Assembly (NCBI GenBank): GCA_038373865.1
Contig: JAXGGA010004500.1
Coordinates: 23,688 to 87,687, forward strand
DNA from: Uloborus plumipes
Lineage: Eukaryota; Arthropoda; Arachnida; Araneae; Uloboridae
Reading direction: 5' to 3'
DNA length: 64,000 nucleotides
The notes below the pieces were generated by a model. The model saw only the letters and a program-made list of their open reading frames with translations. It was not told where the DNA came from and did no database searches. Positions 23,617 to 35,371 of this stretch are shown in pieces; the first letter of the stretch is position 1, and every line of letters starts with the position of its first letter. Both the position numbers and the translations under genes were made by a program.

Positions 23617-24032
23617 GTCAAAATGTCGCGGCCGAAATGTCGCGGGCCAAAATGTCGCGGCCAAAATGTCGCCGAGCCAAAATGTCGAGGGCTAAAATGT
23701 CGCGGGCCAAAATGTCGCCGGTCCAAAATGTCGCCGAGCCGAAATGTCGCAGGCTAAAATGTCGCGGGCCAAAATGTCGCTGGTTCAAAATGTCGCCTGC
23801 CTAAAATGTCGCGGGCCAAAATGTCGCGTGGTCAAAATGTCGCCGGTCAAAAATGTCGCCGGTCAAAAATGTCGCCGGTCGAAAATGTCGCCGGTCGAAA
23901 ATGTCGCCGGTTAAAATGTCGCCGGTTAAAATGTCTCCGGTCCAAAATGTCGCCGGTCCAGAATGTCTCCAGTCAAAAATGTCGCCGGTCCAAAATAACG
24001 CCGGTCCAAAATATATCCGTTCCAAAATGACG
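23617..24032. repeat. Tandem array of CCAAAATGTCGC unit (+ orientation)
   Basis: About 25 units of 15-17 bp, core CCAAAATGTCGC followed by a variable 3-5 base spacer (GGG, CGAG, CGGT). Units degrade towards the right (TCTCC, TAACG, TATATCC). The array is open in several frames, giving KCRGPKCRG/MSRAKMSP peptides that are artefacts of the 15-16-bp repeat. Confidence 0.92.
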
Positions 24033-25934
24033 CTAAGTGTATAGTACAGATTTAATGTTTCCAGTAATTCACAAATTCAATGCTGCTTAATTATGTAGCT
24101 CAATTTTACTAATAAGCTTGTCACAATATGATAAATACACCTGTTTAGTAACTTTTTTTAAACGTAGCAGTTTAGAAAATTAGCTTAAGTTATTAACAAA
24201 AATGTAACTAAATTGATTTCTTCTAAAGCTTAAATTATTTCAGTACCAAAATAATGCCATAGTTTTTTCAGGGCTGTACTTAGGGCCCAGAGACGCTAAA
24301 TTTCTTCGTTTTTTAATACGCTTTTACTAGTTTCACATGTAGGTTTTTTTGTTTGTTCGTTTGTATGTATGTATCTCTGAGTCAAAAATAAAACTCACGT
24401 TCTTTACAAACGTATAAAAGTAATATGTTTAATACCATTATTATTACTAAAGGCTAAACTATATTGCATGTTGATGTATAATAAGTGCATATGACATTAA
24501 TTCTGAGTTCGGCATCGATCGTCCACAAAATGCATATTGTAAGTGCATGTAAACTTAGCCGATGTTCAACAGTTTTCAAAATCTTCTTTTGAATTTGATT
24601 TACTCTAAAAGCGTATTTTTTAGTTTTTTTAAACTAGATTTAGGATTATTTCTTTTTTTTTCACACAAAGAAATTAAACAATTAAATTTGCTGTAAAGGC
24701 TTTATTTTTTGCAAAAACGGAATACCGTTTAATCACCGCGTAGCCGGCAATTTTCTTATAGAACATTTTCTTTAAGAGTTGTTTGGGGACGTTTGAAATC
24801 AAATTAGTTCATGGAATTATTGCTTTCTTTGTAACAACTGAGTGGTGGAAGGGGAGGTGAAATGTCAAGAGAAAAAATGGTATTATATTCAACTCCATTT
24901 AAATACTGATTGTAACGAAAGTACAGAACCATGTCTGAGCTGATTAACGCCAGAAATGAATAAGCATCTCTCCCTTTAAGACCATTCTACAAACAAAATT
25001 TTGTCTGAATACTTGCATTACTTCTTGATATACACCACTCACAAATAATGAAAAATAAAAAGTTCAATTGCTCTGCTTCCTCGATGATGTGGCGTATCTT
25101 CTGAAGGCTTCCTATGGGCCAATTTTTATTTTATTTCGTCTGAACCTTCTTCAGACATTAATCACGCTATGCTGAAAACGTTCCATTACATTCTTGCATG
25201 TAAAAACTTGGAAGAACTAACGGCAAAAACCAATCAGCACTGAATCACATATTGATTGGTACATGTATGTACCAAATTTCATTCTAATTCACGCACTAAG
25301 TTTTGTGGTAGAGTCGTCCCCAAAAAATGGGTCACGCAGATACACACTTACACATTTTCCCTTAAAAAAATAAACGATAAAATTGAATTCAGCACACGTC
25401 AGAAAGTGTAAATTCTTCCAAATTGACAATTTTTCACTGATCCAATACTTTCTTTTACACATTTTATGAAGAAGAAAACAAAAAGACCTCTATTATTTAA
25501 ATAATATAGACTTGCTTTCGATCATGTAAGAAATTTTAACAGAAACCAAGTTTCAAACATTATACATCTGTCTTATTCATTTCACTGTTCTTCAACTTCT
25601 TTTTTAACACACAAATTTTCCTTTCGATATCAATTAAACTTGGCTTGGGCTGCTAATCTATTCGTTTTTAAGTTGGTAGATAGCGAGTTACGGTGAAATA
25701 AGCTATTGTAAATAAATAACGTACGCTTGTTTGAAAACTATTTGTTTCTTGGAAAGCGCTCGAAACAGTTACAAACCGAAAGAGTATTTTTTTTTAGTAT
25801 TTTCAAAAATTTTAGCCCATACTATCGTTAACGCACACGTTCATCAACTGCAATTAGCAATTTTTTGATAATTCGGTGTAAAAAAGCCTTTTCATATATT
25901 TTATTTTTTGATACTAACTGTATCAATATCGGAC
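24033..25934. other. 1.9-kb spacer between inverted arrays, no gene
   Basis: AT-rich, with no recognisable domain on either strand. It could be the interior of an element whose termini are the two inverted arrays. Confidence 0.45.
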
Positions 25935-26388
25935 CTTCTACATTTTTGTCTGACGACATTTGAACTGGCGACATTTTGGCCCGCGACATTTTTGACCGGC
26001 GACATTTTTGACCTGCGACATTTTGGACACGCGACATTTTTGACCGGCGACATTTTGGACACGCGACATTTTTGACCGGTGACATTTTGGACACGCGACA
26101 TTTTGGTCCTTTGACATTTTTGCCCGACACATTTTGGACCGCGACATTTGAGACCGGCGACATTTTGTCCAGCGACATTTTGGACCGCGACATTTTGGCC
26201 CGGCGACATTTTGGACCGGCGACATTTTAACCAGCGACATTTTGGACCGCGACATTTTGACCCGGCGACATTTTGACCCGGCGACATTTTGGACCGGCGA
26301 CATTTTGACCAGCGACATTTCGGCCCGCGACATTTTTTCCCGGCGACATTTTGGCCGCGACATTTTGGCCCGCGACATTTTGGGCGTA
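25935..26388. repeat. Tandem array of CCAAAATGTCGC unit (reverse orientation)
   Basis: GCGACATTTTGG units are repeated about 27 times, the reverse complement of the 23617-24032 unit. Units are most regular at the right end and degenerate at the left (inner) end, mirroring the other array. Open frames across it on the minus strand are repeat artefacts. Confidence 0.92.
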
Positions 26389-28044
26389 TACCGAAAAGAT
26401 GAAAGTCACTTTTTCGTCCATTCTGAGATATTAGCGCTATCTAGGGGCTATGAAGGAGTAATATCATCTGGTAGAGCAACAAGGTGGTAAAACGATGAGA
26501 ATCGACCGAAATGTGCATGAAAACTCTATTAACTACACAAGGAGTTACGAGAAATCAAACTTTGTTCTTGCTTTTTGGTCACTTTCATCTTTTTTCCCCC
26601 TGGCCCTTCAATTACAAAACAAAAAGCTAAAAAATATTGGGAACATAAATTTTCCATCTGAACAATATAATAATTCCACTAACTACATGTAAACACATGG
26701 TTGTATGTTCAATTTGAAAATAACTTCTTATTAAAATTTGGTTAGAATCTACAGAAACTACGTATTTACTAACCCTAGTAATCTTCTCTACTAATAACAG
26801 CTGAAGATGGGATTGTCTTTCTTTCTTTCCTTCCTTCCTTCTTTCTTTCTGTCTGTGACCCGCGTCGCGCCACAACCGCTCGATCAATTTTCATAAAATT
26901 TGGAACAAAATTAGTTTGCAGCATGGGGTGTTCTACAAAGCGTTTTTTTCTAAAATCCACATTTCTATTCTTTTTCTATTCTAATTCTTAGCTCATTTTT
27001 TATACAAATTCGATAAAATGGGGAGAAAATATTTCATATACATTTTCAAATTTTATGTCATTTGAAAGCTTAGAATTTTCTGCTAAAAATGATAACATTT
27101 TGAAGATTTTACAAGCATTAGAAGAGCTTTAATAATTGTTTGCAGAATCCCGGAATTGAAGGCTTACCTTGAGCAAGCCAAACGATTCTAAATGGCTTAG
27201 CTTGAGAATAAAGTCGATAATTATGGCGGAATTGAATTTATTTTCTAAACGGAAGTGAACCTTTCATGTTGTTACCATGGTTACGTTTTATTACCTTTAG
27301 TTTGCTTCGTTCTTTTTCCTTTAATAATTTTTAAAATGTATTTGTTTTCGTAGCAACTCAAACTCCAAAACTTATTAAAATGAGTCAAATGAAACATTTT
27401 GTTGAAAAATCGTTTGCTTTTATTTTCTCAGTTTTTAAGGAATTAAAATTCGGTAAATTATAAAAATATCGTATAAATTACAGTATTGCGACGTTCTTTC
27501 TAAAATGTTTCATTTCAAAAAATGTATTATTTTGTTTTTAAAGCTAGATAAGAATACTTCTTTCTTCTTTTAAACTTTGGTAAGACTTCTGTTGATTTCT
27601 GTAAGCAATGAAATTGTTCTCATTTCCTCTTTCGTCTTATTTTTATGTCATACTTTTCAGGAATTACAGTTGATTTATAACTAAAATTGGGTGTTCTTTC
27701 TGTGATACCAACTTATTACTCCTGATTTACTGACTGTAATTTACAATGCTAACGTTTCCTTCATATAAGTATTGAAAATAGATAAATTTATGCTAATTTC
27801 GGAAAGAAATGTTCAATTTGCCTTTCGTTTAGAATTTGTACGAGTTACAGTTTGTTGTTAGATTCATAATTAATTGAATGCATTAACATCAAATACTGCA
27901 TTCTCTTATTACCAAAGTGTTAAAACGAATTTAACCCAATAAACTAAACGTTTTGAAATTCTCAACCTTAAAGTTAACGAAACTCTACAGAGGTAGTAAA
28001 ATCACGACAGTAAAAACAAGATTTTTTAGTACAATTTACATGGA
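26389..28044. other. No recognisable gene
   Basis: AT-rich. A CTTT/CTTCC microsatellite at 26815-26856 is followed by TCTGTCTGTGACCCGCG. No transposase fragment or conserved domain was seen. Confidence 0.55.
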
Positions 28045-28378
28045 GTACATACTAGGGTGGGTCACCGTCCCATGTTTAAAAAAAAAAGTTTCGGATTTCC
28101 ATCGGGCACAGCAAGAAAAAGGTGCCAAATGATGTTTTTAGACTATATATAAAATTTCATTAGTATAGGATATCATTTTCTGCTACCGGATTGAGTTTAA
28201 AAAGCGTATACTTAAGGAAAAAATCGATTTTTGTTAAATAATTGAAAAAAAAATGAATAAATATATTAATTAAGAAATGTAAATATATAATAAGTCAAGG
28301 TTATCTAAGTATTATTTATTCATTATAATTCAAAAAACATTTTTTATAATCATATATTTACAACAAAAACATGCATCT

Positions 28379-29215
28379 TTAATTAGCATGGAAGTCCTTC
28401 TTACTATTAAACTTTGGCTTAATTTTCCGAGACTCCAGTTGGTTTTTTATGAAGCCTTCTCTTTCAGATTTTTTGCACAATGTAGCTGAAGCTTCTGTCA
28501 CTGTTTTAACTGCCCTTTCAACAGCCTGTGTGTGACATGGCAGACGTAGTAAAGGCAATTGTTTTGCTCCTGAAGCAAACAGTTGAACATCTTCATCAGA
28601 AACTGATTTTATTATTGGTAGATCAGATATATTTTTCCAATCAATGTAAGATTCAGCAGCAAAGTTAACAACACTAATTTGAAAAATTCGGATTCTATTT
28701 TGTTGAGCACAATGAGCTTCTAGAATCCGATGGACTGCCAATTCACGGACGGACTGCTCCAAATCTGTCAGCATTGCAATCAACAAATTTTCAGGGTGTG
28801 CGAAATAACTGTTTCTTTGGATAACGGGATCTATGTTGGCCTTCAATTCAGTAGATAAATACCGAGTTGCAATGATGAGTTTGAACAAGTGCCGAGCTCC
28901 ATCTTTACATGAAGGGTGGCTTTTGATAGCAAACCAAATTGGAGCATAAACTTTTACGACATATGTCGCAAGAATTATTAAATTTTCAGAAGGAGATTCC
29001 ACTGAAACATACAAACTTAAGATTCGATTCGCACGAGTTAGCCATCGAGCGTGAGACATTTTGCCAGGTGACATGTATGTTAGTTCCTCAGGAAATATGC
29101 CTGTAGAGACCGCCGATGCTATTCTATGCAAATATGTTTGGTCTGTACTAATGTCTTGAACGGGCAACTTTGGTAAGTATGCTGGGATAGGCGCAAACTG
29201 AACAACGGGATTTTT
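28379..29215 (-). CDS. Transposase-like protein, C-terminal part (frameshifted)
   Basis: This continues the gene above in another frame, ending at 28379. The 262-codon open frame runs from a TTG at 29167, but the family-like reading begins upstream near 29213 (PVVQFAPIPAYLPKLPVQD). Visible motifs: SPGKMSHARWLTRANRILSLYV, IWFAIKSHPSCKDGARHLF, NSYFAHPENLLIAMLTD, and near the end LPCHTQAVERAVKTVTEAS, where the Glu of QAVER is a candidate third catalytic acid by analogy with the SERxFS motif of hAT. One base fewer in the A8 run at 29216-29223 would put both parts in one frame, so a sequencing or assembly error is a live alternative to a real mutation. Confidence 0.75.
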   Translation of the reverse strand, partial: KNPVVQFAPIPAYLPKLPVQDISTDQTYLHRIASAVSTGIFPEELTYMSPGKMSHARWLTRANRILSLYVSVESPSENLIILATYVVKVYAPIWFAIKSHPSCKDGARHLFKLIIATRYLSTELKANIDPVIQRNSYFAHPENLLIAMLTDLEQSVRELAVHRILEAHCAQQNRIRIFQISVVNFAAESYIDWKNISDLPIIKSVSDEDVQLFASGAKQLPLLRLPCHTQAVERAVKTVTEASATLCKKSEREGFIKNQLESRKIKPKFNSKKDFHAN

Positions 29216-30533
29216 TTTCGCAATTTTCTAGTTCTTTACCGATTGTTCCCGAAAATGACTTCGGTCCTGGCGTGTTGCCATCCATGTGGAGAAACAAATG
29301 TCTAAATGGCAATTCATTCATGTGCAGTAAGCATATGAGCCACTGTAAAGGTCTATTTAAACTTTCTTCCAACAAGCGTATGACACCTCTATTTTTACCA
29401 ACGTTAACGTTAGTTCCATCACATCCGACTGCCACCAAAGGCTTCATAGGTATTTTGGATTCCAAAAAGAAATTTTTAATTTCTTGCTCTATACATTTAG
29501 AAGTACCAGAGGCGGGTGCGATATAGCCTAAGAACTTAGACTCTGGTTCCATAATTAGCGAAATATGTTCTTCTGCAATGCTTTTTCTATAGAATTTACC
29601 ATTCTTTTCCAATATAATTAAAGTTTCATCTTTTCTTCCGTCAAAATACAAAGCTTGTATTTGTTCAACTTTGGCTTTGTCCATGGCACATTTTCGTGCG
29701 TTTTTACGTTTCCGGCGAAGCATGTTTTTATCAATAATTTCCGAAGTGGTGGGGTTCCGAACTGCAGAAGCAATAGCACGGTCAGATACCCCGTATCTAT
29801 CGCATGTCCGGGAAAGCAAATTAAAGTCTACTGTATAGTTTGCACAAGTTGATTTCCTGATATAAGTAGTTGAAGACGCTTGTCTAGGTCCTTGAAACTC
29901 ATCCTCACTGTCCGTATCCCATGAACTGGATGCAGATGAAGTAATGAGACAAGATGAATCAGCACGTTCTTTTCGAGTGTGAAGCTCCGATTTCTCCTGC
30001 AGTATTTTTCTCTTAAGAATTTTGGTTAATTTTTTTGTAGTAGGAGTATCTACGGCTCCAATCACCATTCTTCTAGTGCTCCGTTGATCTATTAGGAACT
30101 TTTTTTCTCTCTTTGGAATCTTTTTGTTTTTTGGACAAATGCACTTATTAATATCTTTGCATTTGCAAGATGAAATGTCAAATAGCATTTTACCAGCCCG
30201 GCGAAACTCTTCTAATTTTTTCTTAGGGATTTTAGGATGGGATTTTAAAAGATTTCTACATTTCAAGTGGTAAATTTTTAACATAGCTTTTACTCGTTTG
30301 CGTTGCACTATAGGAAGGGAAGCCTTTGTCCAAATTTCTTCTACTTTCTTTACCACAATGTCCTCTACTTCTTTGTAAGATGGCTCTTTATTAAGATCCC
30401 TTTCACTTTTTAACTTATGATGGTTAAATTCGTAATACTTCCCAACATCTTGGTAGGTTGGTAACATATTGCAGTTGAGATCAGATGAATCACCAAACAA
30501 CTTAGATTTCCAACCTGACCGAGTGCGATTCAT
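29148..30533 (-). CDS. Transposase-like protein, N-terminal part (461 codons)
   Basis: Starts at the ATG at 30533 (MNRTRSGWKSKLFG). Visible parts in order: a basic helical region (residues 40-110), a Cys cluster CKCKDINKCICPK (about 123-135) that may bind zinc, a Lys/Arg- and Ser-rich linker, YGVSDRAIASAV (about 245), and a block resembling an RNase-H fold. That block has VGCDGTNVNVGKNRGVIRLLE (about 365-387) with a candidate catalytic Asp, and CLLHMNELPFRHLF, reminiscent of the hAT CxxH motif. I recall close relatives as uncharacterised proteins in hemipteran and arachnid genomes; this is memory, not a search. The reading frame leaves the family pattern after ELENCEKK at an A8 run (29216-29223), and the last 20 or so residues before the stop are out of frame. 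Confidence 0.75.
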   Translation of the reverse strand: MNRTRSGWKSKLFGDSSDLNCNMLPTYQDVGKYYEFNHHKLKSERDLNKEPSYKEVEDIVVKKVEEIWTKASLPIVQRKRVKAMLKIYHLKCRNLLKSHPKIPKKKLEEFRRAGKMLFDISSCKCKDINKCICPKNKKIPKREKKFLIDQRSTRRMVIGAVDTPTTKKLTKILKRKILQEKSELHTRKERADSSCLITSSASSSWDTDSEDEFQGPRQASSTTYIRKSTCANYTVDFNLLSRTCDRYGVSDRAIASAVRNPTTSEIIDKNMLRRKRKNARKCAMDKAKVEQIQALYFDGRKDETLIILEKNGKFYRKSIAEEHISLIMEPESKFLGYIAPASGTSKCIEQEIKNFFLESKIPMKPLVAVGCDGTNVNVGKNRGVIRLLEESLNRPLQWLICLLHMNELPFRHLFLHMDGNTPGPKSFSGTIGKELENCEKKSRCSVCAYPSILTKVARSRH

Positions 30534-30984
30534 AATTTAAAAAACTGTCTACCATAGGAGCATCAAACTACATCTAGCGCACTTTAATTCGATCGCAGTT
30601 ATATTGAAATAGCTGTGTTAAATTGCGCATGCGTAGGTTATTTTTAGACACTGATTCATACATTTTTGCTAATTCTCACAGCTGAAATGGCAGGTGTGAA
30701 TTTAAACCAGGTGTAAATTAAAATGTTGATGACGTGTTTCTGTAAAAAAAAAATATTTATTATTGCTGCAAGTTTACATAGAACGTATTCAATCTGGGTA
30801 TAGGAATCGACACTTCAAGATCAATCCGGCAGCAAAAAGACTTATCAGAATGTAAAAAAAATTCACACACGTTAGTTTGGTACCATGATGCACCTTTTTA
30901 ATCCTGTGCCCCTTAACATTTCGAAAAAAAATGAAAATGACCCACCCTAGTACATAACCCCAGGAAAAGTGTGAAATGTTCTCT

Positions 30985-31012
30985 CTGCCCAAAGACCGCG
31001 CCGGTCTTTGGA
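30985..31012. repeat. Short GC-rich palindrome
   Basis: CCAAAGACC and GGTCTTTGG flank GCGCC, a 9-bp stem just left of the tandem array. Confidence 0.7.
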
Positions 31013-31044
31013 GAAGTAGGAACCGTGCGTTCTTACTCTCCCGC

Positions 31045-31455
31045 GCTCAAAAAGTCAGGATCCCGAAAAAGCACCTACGCCCAAAAATTCGGGAACCAAA
31101 AGTCTCTCGCTCCCAAACGTCCCCAGCGCCTAACAGCCCTTGAGCCCAAAAGCCCTCGCCCCCAAAAGTCCTCGCGGCCAAAAAGTCTTGCACTCAAAAG
31201 CCCCGGCGCTCAAAAAATCTCGCGCCCAGAAAGTCTTGCGCTCAAAAGCCCCGGCGCTCAAAAAATCTCGCGAGCAAAAGCGCCGGCGCCCAAAAGCCCC
31301 GCGCCCGAAAGACCTCACGCCCAAAAGTCCCGGCGCCCAAAAGACCTCGCGCCCAAAAGTCCCGGCGCCCAAAAGGCCTCGCGCCCAAAAACTGGGCGCC
31401 CAATGCTCCGGCACCCAATGTTCTTGCGCCAAAAAAGCCTCGCGCCCAATCTTCC
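31045..31455. repeat. Tandem array, GCGCCCAAAAGTCC 16-bp unit
   Basis: About 22 units of 16 bp with core GCGCCCAAAAGTCC and a variable spacer. At the right end the unit changes to GGCACCCAATGTTC. This is the reverse complement of the 6941-7278 unit, including both half-unit types. Frames giving AQKSLAPKSPG-type peptides are artefacts. Confidence 0.92.
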
Positions 31456-31610
31456 TAGACCGGTATTTTAGTGTCTGCTAAAATTGGAATTTCTTCCGGA
31501 AGATTCAGAATGTTGCCCTTCCTAACTATTTTAGTTCGGGACGTTTCTGCCTCTCCCAATCATTTCACATAAAATCAATAAAACCAATAGTACTTGTAAT
31601 TCGTTACTAA

Positions 31611-31902
31611 GGCAGGAATTCAAGTGAAACACCATTGCAATCGCTTCGATGCGATCGCAAAATAAATGCTAATGCAACTTAACTTGGAACTGACGTCACT
31701 ACGGGTGGAGCCAATAAGAGCTCACAAGCAGTCAGCGATCTCCTCTTATTCGCCAAGTAGGCTGTGACGTTTTATCTAGCTCGTTTTTCATAGGCAAACG
31801 TCACGCTGACGTCACGATGTTTTTATCAAGAAACGTTCTAATGTAATTCATTTCCAGTAGCGATTGTAATTTGCGATCGCCTGTTTCACTTGAATTCCTG
31901 CC
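31611..31902. mobile_element. PIF/Harbinger-like MITE, complete
   Basis: The 21-bp perfect inverted ends GGCAGGAATTCAAGTGAAACA and complement are flanked by the 3-bp duplication TAA (31608-31610 and 31903-31905), as in PIF/Harbinger elements. Length is 292 bp, no coding. Its middle part (about 31675-31835) recurs at 52247-52415, and its left end at 6159. Confidence 0.88.
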
Positions 31903-31905
31903 TAA

Positions 31906-32420
31906 GCATTTTTTTTTTCCATGACAGCTTTAATTTCAAATACAGTTAGTTTCAAAACCAGGGTTTGAAAAAACATTGGTTAAATTTCGCAATGCGAACA
32001 GGGTATAAGGGGGGGGGGGCGTCGGATTAATTACCCCCCTGGCTTTGGGAAATTAATGAATTTACTTATAAATACAAATTTTTTTTTGTTGTTTGGGGAA
32101 AAATTTACATAAAGCAAATTTTTACCCTCTGTAAAAATTTGAATGGCCTGGACAAACAGCTTTGCCATGTCGACGGAGCTGAATATTGGACAAGCGCAAG
32201 GTGCAAGATTATGTTTACAACCTCAACGAGACATTGAAAGATCCCAGAATCTAGAGCCCCTATATATACTCAGGCCGACGCATCCGCCATTTTGGATAAA
32301 AAGCGATTTTGATGGGTTACCACAATTGGCTTGTTATCGCTCCTTTCAGTTCCGTTTCGTAATTGCGCACTTTCTCTCGTACTCGCAAAGACAGAATGAG
32401 GAGGCCTTCATAAAATAACT
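31906..32420. other. Repeat-derived, no gene
   Basis: The poly-G and CCCCCCTGGCTTTGGGAAATTAATG stretch at 31995-32065 resembles the interior of the MITE at 52907-53077. An open frame of 91 codons at 32143-32418 has no recognisable domain. Confidence 0.4.
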
Positions 32421-32946
32421 TTAAGGCTGTTGTCTCAAGAGATTGGCGCCAAGGAAAAAGAATAACCTTTCGTGATCAAAATCAACTTCAAATAACATTC
32501 CAATCTTTGTTACATTCGACTTGATTTTCAGTCAAGAATAAGTTCCCTTAGCATCGTAAAAAAATTTTGCGTTTTTTAAATTTAAATCAATATTTAATGA
32601 AATCTGCCTTGGCGACGGTTTCAGAATAGCAACCCTAACACCCATTAAAAAATAAAAAACTTTGTATTATGCCAAAAAACACAGCAATAATTTAGCAACA
32701 AACATAACTAGCGAAAATCCACGACTCTGGGGGTCTTATTGATAATTTTTAACTTTCATTTTCATTACGTTATATATTTTTAATTTAGGGCATTCAAAAA
32801 AATATTGAATCTACACTATTTTAAGTTGTAGATTTGACATATAGATGTCACTGCATTAAGCGTTTCTGCACAATAAAGGCTATTTCCTGCTTTTGCTCTA
32901 ATTGACTGCCATAAATCACTCTAGCCCCAACCCTCCCCCTGCGAGT
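32421..32946. repeat. Dispersed repeat, copy A
   Basis: Starts TTAAGGCTGTTGTCTCAAGA, ends CTAGCCCCAACCCTCCCCCT. It is nearly identical over its whole length to 61619-62156, with a few substitutions and small indels. No coding content and no clear TIRs. Probably a non-autonomous transposon family. Confidence 0.85.
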
Positions 32947-33590
32947 AGCCCTCCCCCTGCGAGCGTGTTGCGGACACCGATCCTTTTTTGGGAGATAGAG
33001 ATAGCCCAAAGGGAGAGTTCAGTTATTCCACTGCTTTGAATTCACAATGCAGTCTGGAATTCGCCCGATAAGAGTTTTAGAATTTGATAATTTGGGTTCA
33101 GAACACTGATTTGCTTATGCATTTTGCAATTTCGGAATTATCACCATTATTTTCCTCACAAAAAAAAAAACGCACACTATAAATAGGAGACTTTAATTAC
33201 AATATTTTAATATATTCTAAAACAAGGAAAATATTTAAACGTAATTCAGGATTCTTTGCTCGTGTATGTTCTAATATTACAACAGATTTATAAAAAATAT
33301 TCTGAAAAGTATATAAGCAAGAGCATAAAAATTTTAAAATATATATCCTTTTAATTCAAATACTGCATAGTATACTTTTATGCAAAATGAACATTAAAAT
33401 TAGGACTGTAAAATAAAAATTGATTTCTTCTTTTAAATATTTAACGCTTATAAAGTGGTGTTTGCTCTTTTTTCCGTAGTAAATCCCTGTTCAACACTCA
33501 ACTGTAAATTTTGTTTCTTACTGTTCAAATCCGGTAATTCAACAATGAACTTCGTACTTTATTTTTTAAATTCATCTATTAGATTAACAT

Positions 33591-33623
<33 letters not shown>

Positions 33624-34210
33624 CATTACTGTGCACAGCAGCTGATTTTCAGGTTAGCCGCGTGGCAAGAGCAGATCCAGCTTTTGCTTTAGGAAGGGGT
33701 CATTTTCGGAAAGGAAGGGGAAAGGGGTCAATTTCCCCTAAATAGGTCCTAAAAAAATTTATCTCCACGATTAACAATTTTTAAATTTTTTTTTATCATA
33801 AGATAAGTAATATCTTATAACTATATCTTCAAAAAAAAAAAAAAACTCGCACAAAGTATATTTGAATAATATAACTTTCGATTGCTATGGGAGTAATTTT
33901 GCAATCGGCAAACACTGTAAAATATATATATAAACGTCAAGAGTTTCAAATTAAAACGTATCACAATTCGCTCATAAATTCTTCTTTGATAGAATACCTG
34001 ATTATTCTGTTTTAACAACCTCTTGTTTTATCCATTATGACAATATTTTCGAATAATACTGTGCATTATTACACCATTTTGGTAAAATTACGTAAGGTTT
34101 AATAGTTAGGTGACTTACCGCCACATTCGAAGTAAATTAGTATGTACGTACTTCAAAGTGGAGTTTTGAGGGCTCTTTAGAAGCATTTTAAAGGAGCCTC
34201 ATAAGAAATA
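32947..34210. other. No gene seen
   Basis: AT-rich with long poly-T (33593-33619). A purine-rich patch AGGAAGGGGTCATTTTCGG lies at 33690-33735. No domain recognised. Confidence 0.55.
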
Positions 34211-34219
34211 TTTTTTTTA

Positions 34220-34520
34220 ACAGATTGTATGGAGGGGGGTGAGGGCACTTTTTACTTTTCGGTGTTTCTCCTGAGAACTAATCCTGTATCCACCCTTGAT
34301 AGATGATCCAAAATATAGCCCGAAACTGCATTTTGTGATAAAATTATGAAAGTTGGTATGCATGTAGACAGTATATTTATTAACATTTTTAGAAGGGGAG
34401 CCATTTCGAAATCCCCACCTAAACCCCTCCGGTGGCCATTTTTGGTCAAAAATTCTGAAATTGCTCTTCTTATTTCTTTTTCGAAAAACACCTTTTGTAT
34501 CATCTTTTGGGAGTTCAATT
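34220..34520. repeat. Dispersed repeat, copy A
   Basis: Contains GGGCACTTTTTACTTTTCGG and, further on, GCATTTTGTGATAAAATTATGA, AGAAGGGGAGCCATTTCG and GGTGGCCATTTTTGGTCAAAA. The second part recurs in reverse orientation at 47440-47600, and the first part at 60515-60590. Confidence 0.65.
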
Positions 34521-34762
34521 ACGTTAAATAAAGTTTAGAAAGCCATCAAAATAGCTTAAAACCCAATTACTTTTAATATTACTCATTAAAAATTCGTTTT
34601 TTTTTCAACAAAACTCAAAATCTTACAAATTTTTTAGGGGCCGCTTTAGGAGTGTCCAACTATGTATTTTAAGCACTATATTAAAGAAGAACAATTTAGT
34701 TGCATTAAAATCCCAGCAAAATCGGAAACTTTGGAAAACCCGGGCATATTTTTTAAGACTTA

Positions 34763-34893
34763 GGGCCCTGCTCCACATCAGCGTAAAACGCGACCGAAAC
34801 TGAAGGCAGAAACCGAAAATCCGGGTACTTTCCATAGAAACACTATTTGCTCCATTTTACGCTTCTGCTTTACGTCAATGTGGAGCAGGGCCC
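34763..34893. mobile_element. 131-bp MITE, PIF/Harbinger-like
   Basis: The ends GGGCCCTGCTCCACATCAGC and GTCAATGTGGAGCAGGGCCC are inverted repeats, with TTA duplicated on both sides (34760-34762 and 34894-34896). The element is compact and non-coding. Confidence 0.8.
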
Positions 34894-35371
34894 TTATTCA
34901 TAAAACTTTATTGCAAAACTGAAAATAAAAACAAAAATTAAAAATCATAAACAAAGCTAGTACTTTTTTAAAACTTGAAATAAAATATTTAATTGTTACT
35001 TAAGAATGAATATTTATCCTTGGTTAATTAAAATAAAACCGGTTTTCTTTATGGACGAAAAAAGTAATAAGAAAACTTCAAATATTTTGAAAAAAATACG
35101 CAATGTTATGGAAATTTCACTCACGTTCAGCTGGATTATAAGTTATGCTTGCACTTATGAAATAGGTGGAGAGGGGGAGGCACGAGCATCTTTTTTATAC
35201 AACTGAGAAATTTTATAGTAAAGGCTTTAAAGCAAATTTCAAGTTTTTTCTTACTAAACGATTTGAGGAGTTTATTCTCTAATTCTAAAAGATGTAAGAA
35301 GAAAAAAATAATTACTGCAATAAAAAATTTAGTGCTATATAATGTATATAAAGCAAACATTATCTCCACTA

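Larger units (their letters stand above)
28053..30949 (-). mobile_element. TIR transposon with transposase-like gene of an unnamed family
   Basis: The ends TAGGGTGGGTCACC and GGTGACCCACCCTA-like (right end AATGACCCACCCTA) form a perfect 12-bp inverted repeat. The flanks GTACATAC (28045-28052) and GTACATAA (30950-30957) match at 7 of 8 bases, consistent with an 8-bp target duplication as made by hAT or P-type elements. The 2897-bp element carries one intronless gene on the minus strand, broken by a single frameshift. It is by far the best-preserved coding element in the window and so probably a recent arrival. Confidence 0.82.

Noticed and set aside
23617..26388. CRISPR-like regular repeats
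   Set aside because: Units are 15-17 bp with 3-5 base spacers, no true spacers, no cas genes, and the context is eukaryotic.
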